In this document: positions 10,758-21,155 of the stretch, piece after piece | How positions within the stretch are numbered: the first letter of the stretch is position 1 | How the letters are laid out: each line of letters starts with the position of its first letter | NCBI GenBank assembly: GCA_012861695.1 | Contig: JAAOOA010000399.1 | Coordinates: 14,305,248 to 14,369,247 of the forward strand | Reading direction: 5' to 3' | DNA from: Trematomus loennbergii | Lineage: Eukaryota > Chordata > Actinopteri > Perciformes > Nototheniidae | Length of the DNA stretch: 64,000 nt | Program-made: the position numbers and the translations under genes | Notes under the pieces: generated by a model | What the model saw: the letters and a program-made list of their open reading frames with translations, nothing else | The model's database searches: none | What the model was told of the DNA's origin: nothing

Positions 10758-10801
10758 TCAGGATTATTTCATCCCATCGGATTGAACCACTTCAAAACGA
10801 G

Positions 10802-10873
10802 TGGAGATGCCGGGGATTGAACCCGGGGCCTCATACATGCAAAGCATGCGCTCTACCACTGAGCTACATCCCC
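10802..10873 (-). tRNA. tRNA-Ala-TGC: tRNA-Ala (anticodon UGC), copy 3
   Basis: Identical in its 72 nt to copy 1 as far as I can read, with full cloverleaf, TGC anticodon, intact A and B boxes, and TTTT shortly downstream. Its upstream flank (10874-10960) repeats the flanks of copies 1 and 2, and ends in the same CTTTGAC-type LINE tail, which is truncated at about 10990. Confidence 0.92.
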
Positions 10874-11083
10874 AGTTGCAACCAACATGAACGTTACAGT
10901 CTACAACACGCATTTACTCAAATATTAGACGTTAATATTAGACAAACATATATTTTAGCTTTGAAAGTCAAGTCCAAGTCAAAGTCAACTTACCTCACCT
11001 CCGCTCAGACATTTTATCACCATACACACACCTATAACTATAGGTCAACAAGAGCTGCAACAAGAGGAGATTGCGTTGTTCCA

Positions 11084-12210
11084 TTAACCTGTTAAGCTCT
11101 GAGCCTGTTTTTCAGGTCTCAGGCTCGAAAATGACATTCCCAGAACAAATGACCATATCTTCCCTTCTAAAAGGGTTAAATTAATAATCTTTTTTCTCAA
11201 AGTAATGATGAACCTGTGAGTTGTATGTAGAAAAGTCAGAATCAATATAGATGTTTTTTATTTTAAAGAAAATTCAGATTTTACATAGTAAAAAACTGTA
11301 AATGATAGTGTCCGTCCAAAATTCTTTTTTACTTATAGTGAAAACTACCCTTGGATGATGGGTTAGTAGACTAAAAGCTTTAGGAATCCAAAGTACAACA
11401 TATAATAAGTACCCTGTATCAAGATTGATGCAAAACAAGTGACATTTGAGCTTTTTAGAGAGGTTTAGCCAAAACCACTCCACCTCTGAGGTGATTTGGT
11501 TGAAAATGGTTTTCTTTTCATATCTCTGGCCCCCCTTGGTCGATTTTGATGGTTGACACCTCTTTCTGACCGTTAGAGCCAATAGAATCGAAGGGGGATG
11601 CCCCCACACACACTCGTTGTGAAAACAAACGGTGGGGGCTTCGCGCATGCAGGTTTGCACCAGAGTGAAGCGATCTCTCGCTCTGACATCTGGAAACGAA
11701 AAAGCAGTTTTATTGCTTATGGATTATCAGAAATCATTTCAAAGAGGACACAGACACATTGGATTAACCTATGGATTAATTGCAGCATCGTTTTTTATCG
11801 TTTTAATGCCATTGAAGACCAGTTTTGACCAAGGTAAGCCATGTTAGCGTTTGTAGCTACCTAGCGCCACATGTTTTGATGTACGTTTTCGTTTATAGCG
11901 TCGCAAATGTTTATCACTGAGTGTTGAGGTGGGCACCACCAGATTCTGTGCCTCCAGGCGATGCTAATCGATGGGTTGGCTGTGCATCTAGGATAAGTAA
12001 TAAGGGAGTTATGAAGGAGTTTAGGTGCAGTGATAGGTTAGCATTTTTTCGCTCGTGGCTAATTCATTAGCATTGTGGGGTTTTTTTGGAGAAAAAAAAT
12101 TAAAAAGATCCGTTAGCTGAGTTTCTTCCCGTTACATGGATATAAAACATTCATAGTTTATTAAATATTAAGATTCCTTAGACGTTGTTTCCTGCAAATG
12201 ACGCGAGAGT
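11084..12210. mobile_element. Left part of an element with TTAACCTGTTAAG terminus
   Basis: It begins TTAACCTGTTAAG at 11084, the exact inverse of CTTAACAGGTTAA at 13883-13895. The interior from about 11690 to 12210 is homologous to 13390-13870. Because the right terminus lies inside a separate hAT element, I read this as two partial copies of one family. This copy has the left end and breaks off at 12210, where another MITE starts. TTAA ends suggest a piggyBac-like group. A 128-codon minus-strand frame (11274-11660) has no recognisable domain. Confidence 0.6.
11719..11833 (+). pseudogene. Exon-like segment: start codon, hydrophobic helix, splice donor
   Basis: An ATG at 11719 opens a frame of 38 codons (MDYQKSF..., then a hydrophobic run including GLIAASFFIVLM), followed at 11834 by GTAAGC, a good splice donor. 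The homologous segment at 13405-13515 also begins ATG, keeps part of the hydrophobic run and ends in AAAG/GTGAGC, but has a frame-breaking change. This looks like a first exon encoding a signal-anchor or transmembrane segment carried inside a transposon. The gene of origin is not recognised, and it may instead be the element's own leader exon. Confidence 0.35.
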
Positions 12211-12743
12211 GGGGTAAGTTGAGACATTTTTTAGTTATGCTGTCCTCTAAGCAAGGAGAAATGACACATAGTAAAAATGAAAGCACACACCTATAATTCA
12301 GGATGTCTCCTATCAATGGCAATGATAAGAATTAATATTTGATCAAGGGCAGTGAAAATATTACTATTACTTAGTCTTGTGGCTCAACTTGCTCCAGATC
12401 CAGATCAGGGGTAAATTGAACCACTGTTCAAACTTGGGCATACCTGTTCGAACCTGGGCATACCTACAAAAAATCTTAAAGGTAACTTTAAACAATAAAT
12501 AACAAACCAAATACAAGTTTAGTTTTTCAAATATTTTTTATATAAATTTCGATTGAATTGATTGATTTTTTTTTAACATGTTAAAAGGAAAAGTAATCAT
12601 ACAAATGGTGATACAATTTCATACATCTTACCAATCAAACACAGGGTAAATTCAACTTTAAATGTAGCCTACAATGAGCTCTTATTATCAACTTGGCCTA
12701 CTTTCATTAATTTCTCCATTGAAAAACTGGCTCAACTTACCCC
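12211..12743. mobile_element. Small TIR element with GGGGTAAGTTGAG ends, 533 bp
   Basis: The left end GGGGTAAGTTGAGACATTTTTT and the right end (complement GGGGTAAGTTGAGCCAGTTTTTC) are inverted repeats. It is AT-rich without an open frame, and it interrupts or abuts the preceding TTAA-ended element. Flanking duplication is unclear. Confidence 0.65.
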
Positions 12744-12854
12744 AAGGCCCACGGTTCACTTCACCCCATAGCCACCATTTTAGAAAAAATAGCCTAGCAT
12801 TAAAATGCAGTCATCTTTAGCTTAATGACTCACATGGTTTAATACGCTGCCAAC

Positions 12855-14243
12855 CAGTGGCGGCCGGTCCATAGGGGCGCTAGGGGCGCCGCCCCACCTC
12901 TTCCCATATTAAAAAATAAAAATAAAAATAAAAATAAAAAATATATTTTAAAAAACATATATATTTTTATTTTTATTTTTAATTAACAAGGTAAATATTA
13001 TATAATTGGTATCAGTAAAATGTATAATCTACAATAAAATCTCGTTTAAAATTGTGTTACGATGTCTAAAGTTACTGATAAGTCACATGTTTCCTGCCTG
13101 GCCTTGCCCGTGTACCTTCTCTCGTCTGGGCGCTAAGAGAGGAGCCCTCAACCAGTGCAGCAGCAGCCACTAGCAGCTGACTGTTGCTATCTGTAACGTG
13201 TAAACTATGCCGCGAAAAAACATAATTTCAGCCAATCAGCGTCGTCAAATATGATGGTCACAGGGCTCCTACGTGAGCGCCCGGTGCAGTCTGTGAGTTG
13301 TTTGGACTCGTATCCAAGGAGACAAAACAGGAAGCTGTCATACACTCTGGAAGCTACCATTTAGCAGCTAATGAAAACTCAGTTTTTGACATAAAAATGG
13401 AATTATGGATCATCAATCATTTTTCAAAGTGACAGACACATTGGATTAATTTATGGATTAACCTTCAGCTGCGTCTTTCTCGTTTTTGATCAGAATTGTT
13501 ATTCTGCAAAAGGTGAGCATATCTCCATGTTTTGCTACCTAAAGCTACGTCGTGTGATGTCTGTATTTGCTTCCCCTGTCACGAGTTCTGATCGCTCAGT
13601 GATGATACTTATATTTCTAGAATATGTGGAATCTCAGCTTGTAAACTTGTTTGTGCATATCCGATAAGTATATCGACTGATTTATACCTAGAGTGCGTTA
13701 GCATTTTTTCGCTCAGGGCTCATTTAGACGCTTCTTGTGAGACTTGTGTTTTGTTTCGGTAAACATGGTTCATATCATCAGTTAGATGCGTTTCCTCTGA
13801 GTAGGACACATGAATAGTTTATTACATTTTAAGAAGCCCTGAGACACAGTTTCGTGAGAGAAAAAAACGGGGGAAAAAAGCCCCTTAACAGGTTAAATGG
13901 GAATTAAATCAGTGTTCCCAAAGCCCCGGTGTTCTGCAGTTTGTGTGGGCCTACTGTACTGTTGCACAGTTTATGCTGTAGAAACTATGTCCAGGACAAG
14001 GTGTTTGGAAGTTTTGGAAGATTCATAGCTAACCACACTGAAGTTATGGAGGTATTGATCAGTCTTCTCATATTTTTAAGCCTCAAATTGTCCTTCTCCC
14101 CCCTCTAACATCACCAGAAGTCATGATTTAAGGGGTCTTTTCTCAAAAAAATTACCGGGGGAGCATCCCCCCGGACCCCTCTAGTATTGTTTGATCACCA
14201 TTTCCACAGCCCCACCTAAAATATTTTCCACCAGCCGCCACTG
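12855..14243. mobile_element. Non-autonomous hAT-type element, 1,389 bp
   Basis: The ends are CAGTGGCGGCC at 12855 and CAGCCGCCACTG ending at 14243. A perfect 8-bp duplication CTGCCAAC flanks it at 12847-12854 and 14244-14251. No transposase is present. It carries a right-hand part (about 13240-13895) of the TTAACCTGTTAAG family, including a second copy of the exon-like segment. It also holds an AAAAT/ATTTT inverted stretch at 12905-12985. Confidence 0.88.
12905..12985. repeat. (AAAAT)n / (ATTTT)n inverted low-complexity tract
   Basis: Repeated AAAAT units are followed about 30 bp later by repeated ATTTT units, so the tract can pair with itself. Confidence 0.85.
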
Positions 14244-14251
14244 CTGCCAAC

Positions 14252-15228
14252 ACATCAACATATACAATATATTTGTTTAAACCTGGATACATTTTTTTTG
14301 ACATGACAGCCGATATAGCTGACATCTAGAAAATGTACTTTGACAAGCAAAAAACGTTTTTTTGTAAAAATGTTTACTTACCAGACCACAATGAGCATCT
14401 CTCTTTCACAGGCAATGAGAAATGGGAGGAGCTTGCATAATTTCTGGTCACGTGATTACAACTATAACCCCTAGATTCCACCGGGTCCGTCTGCGGCGCG
14501 TTGCGGTTTTGGTCCGGCCTCCTCCGGCGTCATACCCTACCAGGCGCGTTTCAGAAGCATTTCAGAAGCGGAGCGTCTTGCCTGCCGGCTCGCAGTTTTT
14601 GTTGATTTGGGCATATTTCCTGGACAGGCTACTTTGTACAGACAAAGTTAATAATAACTGTAATATTCCAGTTATAAACGACATGAATCAAAGACGTGTT
14701 GCTGTATTTTAGTGGTAAAAAAATGCATTCATCATCATAATTATTCTATATAAATAATTTACACAGTGCCTGTAAACCGGAGGAGAACGCTGGCATTTCT
14801 CCTCCTACTTGAAAGACTACGGAGGGATAGGGTCTGCAAAATTAGTTTGTGTGTGTGTATATATCTATATATATATATGCTATATATGCTCTGAAGGTTC
14901 CACTTCCTGCCTGCCCGACCTTATATCTAATCTTGTAATTCAATAATATATAGTCTTTATATATTAAATAATCATAATAATAATGTAAATGTTTACATTA
15001 CACTTCATTATTTGTTATGCTCATACTTTTACCTTTACAATCGTTTGCTTTAATATGCAGTATATTTTTTGCATATTTTTGTGTTTGCTTCCTCCTGCTC
15101 CCTTTCGGACACATACTGTATGATTTATTATTATTATTAATATGAAGATATTATTAAGATAAGATAAGATAAGATGTTACTTTATTGATTGAACATTTTA
15201 GTTTAGAATGTGCTATCCCACGGTAATT
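14252..15228. other. No gene found; AT-rich with microsatellites
   Basis: This holds a TATA-type microsatellite at 14860-14890 and a GATAA run at 15155-15175. The block 14470-14600 (CCACCGGGTCCGTCTGCGGCG wording) may be one end of a GC-rich DNA transposon, but no partner terminus is seen. A 96-codon frame at 14422-14712 has no recognisable features. Confidence 0.5.
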
Positions 15229-15993
15229 CAGGGGCCCTTTACACGAGAACGAAACGGCTTGTATCTGCATAGTTTCTCTTGCGTATAGCCCTATTATTTA
15301 CACGAGGCCGTAACAAACGGATCCCAAAAACGATAACGGGTCCCAAGGTGGATAGATTTGCAAACAAAATGCTCTGGGGGGTCAAACGAGTCCGTGTAAT
15401 CGCCTCTATACGAATATTTCCTGAAAAAATAACGATAGCCCCACCTCTCCCCGCCTCTGCTGCTCACTGCTGTAGTATGGCCAGTAGCTACTGTCAGTAG
15501 CTACTGCTAGTGCTACTGCTACTGACCATGCTACAGATGTTAGTACAACATCTACAGCTCGACCATGCTACAGATGTTAGTGCAAAATCTACAGCTCCTC
15601 TACCACAACCATCAGCAACAAGTGGACATGGAGAATTACATGAACTACTACATGTTGCTAAATCCACGCGGGGCATAAACAGAAGGGTAGCCATGGCAAC
15701 ATTGCTGAGGGCTGCTCCGGGGTCTTCTTCGCTGCTTTTGGTGTATTTTGTGGCAGAAGTTACAGCGCCACTTACAGTCCCGGCATATGTACTACAGCGT
15801 GTCCAGCGCTTTCGAGTGGTCTTGTGTGGAAGTACAGCGCCACTTACAGTCCCGGCATATGTACTACAGCATTTCCAGCGGTCTCGTTTGAACAGACACG
15901 TTAAATGAAACGAATGCATGTGATCGGAAGACTTTTTTGAAAGCGCATAGGCCTACTGTGCATAAACGCAAACGTTCCCGTGTACATATGGCC
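15229..15993. mobile_element. Harbinger/ISL2EU-like non-autonomous element
   Basis: The left end GGGGCCCTTTACACGAGAACG and the complement of the right end, GGCCATATGTACACGGGAACG, are inverted repeats of about 20 bp. A 3-bp TCA flanks both sides. Inside, a segment of about 40 bp beginning AGTACAGCGCCACTTACAG is duplicated in tandem (about 15766 and 15831), and 15530-15600 repeats CCATGCTACAGATGTTAGT. Overlapping open frames on both strands (132 and 141 codons) come from this repetitive composition and have no recognisable domain. Confidence 0.7.
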
Positions 15994-17384
15994 TCAGAAG
16001 GCTCACAGGTCACATTCCGACCATTATTTAAAACAATAGGTGCTTTCACACCGTCTACAGTTTGATTTGCATACAGTAGAGGGAGCTGTGGCTGAATGGC
16101 CGGCGATTAGGTGTTGGGCATTTATCATTAGGTGATCAGAGCTGCCTGCCTGCCGTCAGATTTCATTTAAAAAACAGGTCTGATTTTAAGACTATTTCTG
16201 CGCTCATAAAGAATGATAAGAATAAGAATAATGCGTATTGAACTGGTTTCATTAATTAGTGAGTTTATTTAAGGTAATTAGGTAGAAGCCCTTTTTTATC
16301 AGTAACGAATTTAGCAGTTGAACATAAAAGTCAACTAACTGAGTGTCACTTGCAATGACAGTGTTGTGTTTTTATTTTATGAACCTTTTACATTAAAAAT
16401 GGTTGTTGAATATATAAATATTATTATGAATATAGATAAATACTAGGCTATTTATTATAAACGTTAGTCCTTAACATCTATCACTGTGTATATCACCATT
16501 CTTTAATAACATGTTAGATACGTTTCTATGAAATAAGAAATTAATACAATTAAAATGTAATTATCATATCATATATTATATTGTATTGTATTATTAAGTA
16601 ATATCATGCATTAACCCAATTATAGCAGATTCCACATTGAATGGATGAACACATTTATGCATCAATAATTACAACGGAGTATTTCTAAATACAAGTTGTA
16701 AAAATACTTATATGTATTTAATACTAATAACATAATGATTCATTTTACTTTCAGATGATAATACTTTTCAGGATTAGGGTTAGGTCCGGTCTGACAGCAC
16801 TTAGCTCTCTGCTGCAGAGAGGAAGAGAAGATCACTGCTCTAAACAAAGTCTAAAATTGTACATCCAAACGGAATGAATATAATTAATTATTATTAATAC
16901 GTTAAGTCTTGTTCATTGTTTTTCACTTTTATTAAATGTTTGATATTTCCGGCACAGACCCTTTCATACCGGTGTTGTGTCAAATGATGCACCCCCATCA
17001 TGAAATGCCCCCCTTGTCACGGGAACGCGCATTTCTAAATGACACGTTTACACCTTAAAACGATGTTTAAAACGAAAAGTAAACGTTCAGGGTTTTTAAT
17101 TAATGGTAATTTTCAGACTGTGAGTTGTTTAGTGGTAGCTCATATAGTCTTGATTCTTGTGGTTAAACTTTTTGCTCCGTATTTGATGGTAGTGGTGTCG
17201 AAATTCATTCGTCACTTCCTTTTCAGTTTTGTTTTTTTTAAATCTTTTTTTTCTTCTTATTATTGTTACGTCCTGTCTGTATACACGTGCTTTAAAATGT
17301 ATCGTTTAATTTTACATATTTGTCATATAATAATCAAAATATATGTTTACAAATGTTACATAGTCTTTGTCAGCATATTTTTGC
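15994..17384. other. AT-rich DNA, no supported gene
   Basis: Long AT-rich stretches. A 146-codon frame (17039-17479) is very hydrophobic but runs into the 166-bp tandem unit and looks fortuitous. The part near 16980-17040 (GATGCACCCCCATC, GAAATGCCCCCC) resembles the terminus of the tandem unit that follows. Confidence 0.5.
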
Positions 17385-17705
17385 CACGTTATGCACCCCT
17401 TGCTATCTTACATAATAAAAGTGTCACATTCATGAAACTTGCTCCATTTATTGGTACTAGTCCGACAACTATACCCTGAAAAATGCTTGAGGGTGGGAAT
17501 AATAGAAACATCTTTTTGGGTGGGGTGCATTTTATGACAGGCCTGGTTATCACAATATGCCCCCCTTGCTATCTTACAATAATAAAAGTGTCACATTCAT
17601 GAAACTTGCTCCATTCATTGGTACTAGTCCTACAACTATACCCTGAAAAATGCTTGAGGGTGGGAATAATACAAACATCTTTTTGGGTGGGGTGCATTTT
17701 ATGAA
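17385..17705 (-). repeat. 166-bp tandem unit, left array (reverse orientation)
   Basis: Two units, with TTGCTATCTT recurring at 17400 and 17566 (166 bp apart). Each holds GTTGTAGGACTAGTACCAAT on the minus strand. The array is cut at 17705 by a LINE and resumes at 19660. Confidence 0.85.
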
Positions 17706-19660
17706 GGTTTAGAAAGGTTTCTAGTTTCCCACAAAAACTGAAGGTCAGTGATTCTTTTATTTCAGATTCAGATGGTATGTCTAATGCCTTTAATGCTCAC
17801 TTCAAAAAGGCTGGTCACATTTTTGATGAGCAAAGTCATGACTCTCTAAATGGTCGTACTCACAGCCATAGTCAAGAGTTGAACTCCCCTGTTTTGATTT
17901 CGCTTATTTCTCGGTCTCTGAAGTCTTACAGGGTTTGCACTCGATTGATCCTAAAAAGTCTGCCGGGCCTGACGGCCTTGACCCGTTCTTTTTAAAAATT
18001 GCAGCTCAGATGATAGCACAACCAGTAACTGATATTTTTAATCTCTCCCTGTCCACTCACACACTGCCAGCTGTGTGGAAGCAAGCTCTGGTATCGCCCC
18101 TCTTGAAAGCTGGTGATCCCACGGAGTTGAATAACTATCGTCCTATCTCAAATCTTTCTGTGTTATCAAAGATTCTTGAGTCCCTTGTTTCTACTCAGCT
18201 AAAACTTTTTTTAAATTCACACAACATCCTTAACCCTATGCAATCTGGATTCAGATCAAAGCACAGTACTGTGACTGCCAGTCTGAAAGTCTTAGACGAT
18301 ATTAAGGCTGCTTTGGATAAGAAATCAGTTTGTGTTGCATTGTTTATTGACCTAGCCAAAGCATTTGACACTGTAGATCACCACATTATGTCTAATGTTA
18401 TGTTGGTGTCTCGTTTCGGTCACAATGCCATTTGCTGGTTTCAGAGTTATCTAACCGACCGTACTCAATGCGTCAGGTTGGGTAGTACTGTCTCTGACCC
18501 TGTCACCTTGGAGAAGGGAGTTCCACAGGGCTCTATCTTGGGGCCCTTGCTCTTTTTATTATATGTAAACAATATTTGTAATCAGATGCAATTTTCTACC
18601 TATCATATGTATGCTGATGACACTATTGTATACTCGTGTGCTCCTTCTCTGGATATGGCCGTTTCCAATTTAAAATCAGATTTTATCACGCTGCAGCATG
18701 CGCTTCTTGATTCTAAACTGCTATTGAACAGTAAGAAAACCAAAGCAATGCTTTTTGCTCCCAAGTCAGCGTCCTCCTCTTGCCTCTCCATTGACACCCT
18801 TGATGGCGTTTCTGTTGAGTTTGTTGATACCTACAAATATCTGGGCTTTTGGTTGGACAGTAATCTGAACTTTAAACACCATATTGAAGTTTTAACAAAG
18901 AAATTGAAATTCACTCTTGGCTTCCTTTTCAGATTTAAATGTTGTTTTTCAATTTCATCCCGTAAAAGGTTGGTCTCTGGCTTATTCCTGTCCCAGCTGG
19001 ACTACGGTGATACCATTTATAGATTTGCCTGTCCCACTGTTTTGGCCAAACTTGACCCACTTTACCATGCTGCACTGCGTTATATATCAAATGCACCCTA
19101 TAGGACTCATCATTGCACACTGTATAGCCTAACTGGATGGTCCTCACTTACTATGCGTAGGATGCAGCACTGGTTTTTATTAATGTATAAAGCCATTTTA
19201 GGTAAGCTTCCACTCTACATATGTGTCAGATTTGCCCCAGTTTGTGACTCTTACAACCTCAGATCCAGTGCCTGGATACGGTTCCAGGTACCTACTGTAC
19301 GGACTGAGGCTGGAAAAAGGAGTCTTTCTTATTATGGTCCTTGGTCTTGGAATGACCTTCAATCACGCCTTAAACTGAGGGCACTTGTCTCTAATCATGT
19401 TTTAAATTGAAGTTGTCTGAAGTCCTCACCACCAGCTGCTCTTGCAGTAACAAGTAGTGTACTTTTTTATTGTCCTAATGTGCACAATGTAGTGACTGCT
19501 TTTTCGTCTTTTGTTTTCTTGTTATGTTCTCTGTATTTTATATGTTTGTGTTATGTGTTATGTGTAACGTTGCTGCCTTCTTGGCCAGGTCAGCATTGAA
19601 AATGAGATTTTATCTCAATGTTTTTATCTGGTTAAATAAAGGTTAAATAAAAAAATAAAT
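17706..19660 (+). mobile_element. 5'-truncated L2/CR1/Rex1-group LINE
   Basis: The insertion breaks a 166-bp repeat unit at ATGA, which is found at both edges (17702-17705 and just after 19660). It ends with GGTTAAATAAAGGTTAAATAAAAAAATAAATAAA, a typical A-rich LINE tail. The endonuclease region is absent. The reverse transcriptase frame is open almost throughout, making this the best-preserved coding element in the window. Confidence 0.85.
17935..19410 (+). CDS. LINE reverse transcriptase (5'-truncated ORF2), 491 codons
   Basis: This would copy the element's RNA into DNA at a nicked target. It holds reverse transcriptase motifs in order: SAGPDGLDPFFLK (residues 9-21), NNYRPISNLS (66-75), the first catalytic aspartate in FIDLAKAFD (D139), GVPQGSILGP (195-204) and the active site YADDT (226-230). 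The thumb follows, with a C-terminal tail ending YYGPWSWNDL. The stop is TGA at 19408-19410. The listed start is the first ATG, not a true start. Related sequence continues upstream at 17777-17930 in another frame, so a frameshift lies near 17930. With no endonuclease this copy is not autonomous. The group (L2, CR1 or Rex1) is from memory. Confidence 0.85.
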   Translation: MHSIDPKKSAGPDGLDPFFLKIAAQMIAQPVTDIFNLSLSTHTLPAVWKQALVSPLLKAGDPTELNNYRPISNLSVLSKILESLVSTQLKLFLNSHNILNPMQSGFRSKHSTVTASLKVLDDIKAALDKKSVCVALFIDLAKAFDTVDHHIMSNVMLVSRFGHNAICWFQSYLTDRTQCVRLGSTVSDPVTLEKGVPQGSILGPLLFLLYVNNICNQMQFSTYHMYADDTIVYSCAPSLDMAVSNLKSDFITLQHALLDSKLLLNSKKTKAMLFAPKSASSSCLSIDTLDGVSVEFVDTYKYLGFWLDSNLNFKHHIEVLTKKLKFTLGFLFRFKCCFSISSRKRLVSGLFLSQLDYGDTIYRFACPTVLAKLDPLYHAALRYISNAPYRTHHCTLYSLTGWSSLTMRRMQHWFLLMYKAILGKLPLYICVRFAPVCDSYNLRSSAWIRFQVPTVRTEAGKRSLSYYGPWSWNDLQSRLKLRALVSNHVLN

Positions 19661-19806
19661 AAAATGACAGGCCTGGTTATCACAATACGCCCCCCCTTGC
19701 TATCTTACAAAATAAAAGTGTCACATTCATGAAACTTGCTCCATTCATTGGTACTAGTCCTACAACTATACCCTGAAAAATGCTTGAGGGTGGGAATAAT
19801 ACAAAC
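19661..19806 (-). repeat. 166-bp tandem unit, remainder after LINE
   Basis: It continues the unit interrupted at 17705 (CAGGCCTGGTTATCAC onward) and ends where the inverted arm begins at about 19811. Confidence 0.85.
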
Positions 19807-19810
19807 ATCT

Positions 19811-20404
19811 GCTTTATCATCCGAGTCCGAAATAAAACAAATATGGAGTGAGGGCTAGTCCTGCAATTGTCCAACACATTTACATACACACAGTAATTAA
19901 TAATACATGTTGAATGAAATAAAGAAATAAAGTGACATATTATCCATACTAAAATTGTGTACATTATCACACATAAAATAACATTCACTCCAAAATAATG
20001 ACTATCATCCAATATTGTTTTAACTCCATCATAACCTTTAAATTACAACAGGATTTTGGACATTATTTTGGAGTGTTTTGGAGATGGAGATAAATCATGG
20101 GTCAAAATTGACCCGCGAACACCATGAACGGTAACAGCTTTCAAACACAACACAAGGGTTAAAGATGAATATGACATGTTGTTCACACTGACTTTGATTG
20201 CTTACCATGTCACTGGACTCTAATCTTCAAATGAATGTTTATTTTATGTGTGATAATGTACACAATTTTAATATGGATAATATGTCACTTTATTTCTTTA
20301 TTTCATTCAACATGTATTTTTACTGTGTGTATGTAAATGTGTTGGACAATTGCAGGACTAGCCCTCACTCCATATTTGTTTTATTTCTGACTCGGATGAT
20401 AAAC
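19811..20404. repeat. Large inverted repeat (arms about 175 bp) around a unique centre
   Basis: The left arm 19813-19989 (TTTATCATCCGAGTCCGAAA ...) pairs almost perfectly with the right arm at about 20230-20404. The centre (19990-20229) contains GGGTCAAAATTGACCCG (20099-20115, an inverted motif) and CACAAGGGTTAA at 20151-20162, which looks like one end of a piggyBac-type element. The 166-bp units flank both arms in opposite orientation. Confidence 0.8.
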
Positions 20405-21155
20405 CAGGCCTGTCATAAAATGCCCCCCCCCACAAAAAAGATGTTTATATTAATCCCACCCTCAGCATTTTTCAGGATATAGTTGTAGGACTAGTACCAA
20501 TGAATGGAGCAAGTTTCATGAATGTGACACTTTTATTTTGTAAGATAGCAAGGGGGGGCATATTGTGATAACCAGGCCTGTCATAAAATGCACCCCACCC
20601 AAAAAGATGTTTGTATTATTCCCACCTGAAGCATTTTTCAGGGTATAGTTGTAGGACTAGTACCAATGAATGGAGCAAGTTTCATGAATGTGACACTTTT
20701 TTTTTGTAAGATAGCAAGGGGGGGCGTATTGTGATAACCAGGCCTGTCATAAATGCACCCCACCCAAAAAGATGTTTGTATTAATCCCACCCTCAAGCAT
20801 TTTTCAGGTATAGTTGTAGGACTAGTACCAATGAATGGAGCAAGTTTCATGAATGTGACACTTTTATTTTGTAAGATAGCAAGGGGGGCATATTGTGATA
20901 ACCAGGCCTGTCATAAAATGCACCCCACCCAAAAAGATGTTTCTATTATTCCCACCCTCAAGCATTTTTCAGGGTATAGTTGTAGGACTAGTACCAATGA
21001 ATGGAGCAAGTTTCATGTATGTGACCCTTTTATTTTGTAAGATATTAAGGGGGGCATATTGTGATAAGCAGGACTGTCATAAAATGCACCCCCCCCAAAA
21101 GATGTTTATATTAATCCCACCCTCAAGCATTTTTCAGGGTATAGTTGTAGGACTA
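20405..21155 (+). repeat. 166-bp tandem unit, right array, about 4.5 copies
   Basis: Unit landmarks (TAAGATAGCAAGG) recur at 20541, 20707, 20872 and 21038, spaced 165-166 bp. The orientation is opposite to the left array. The array ends where a minus-strand LINE begins at 21156. Short open frames across it repeat the same words and are not genes. Confidence 0.9.

Noticed and set aside
6321..10873. The TGGAGATGCCGGGGATTGAA strings as retroviral primer binding sites
   Set aside because: Each is part of a complete 72-nt tRNA-Ala with both promoter boxes and a T-run terminator, and no LTR lies next to it.
11274..11660. 128-codon minus-strand frame as a gene
   Set aside because: It overlaps a transposon terminus and the leader of the exon-like segment, has no recognisable domain and no supporting signals.
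15494..15919. Overlapping 132- and 141-codon frames on opposite strands
   Set aside because: Both derive from tandemly duplicated sequence in a Harbinger-like element; the internal amino-acid repeats mirror the DNA duplication.
16770..16790. TTAGGGTTAGG as interstitial telomere repeat
   Set aside because: Less than two units; expected by chance in this length.
17039..17479. 146-codon hydrophobic frame as a membrane protein
   Set aside because: It is AT-driven (F, Y, I, V rich) and its C-terminal part is translation of the 166-bp tandem unit.
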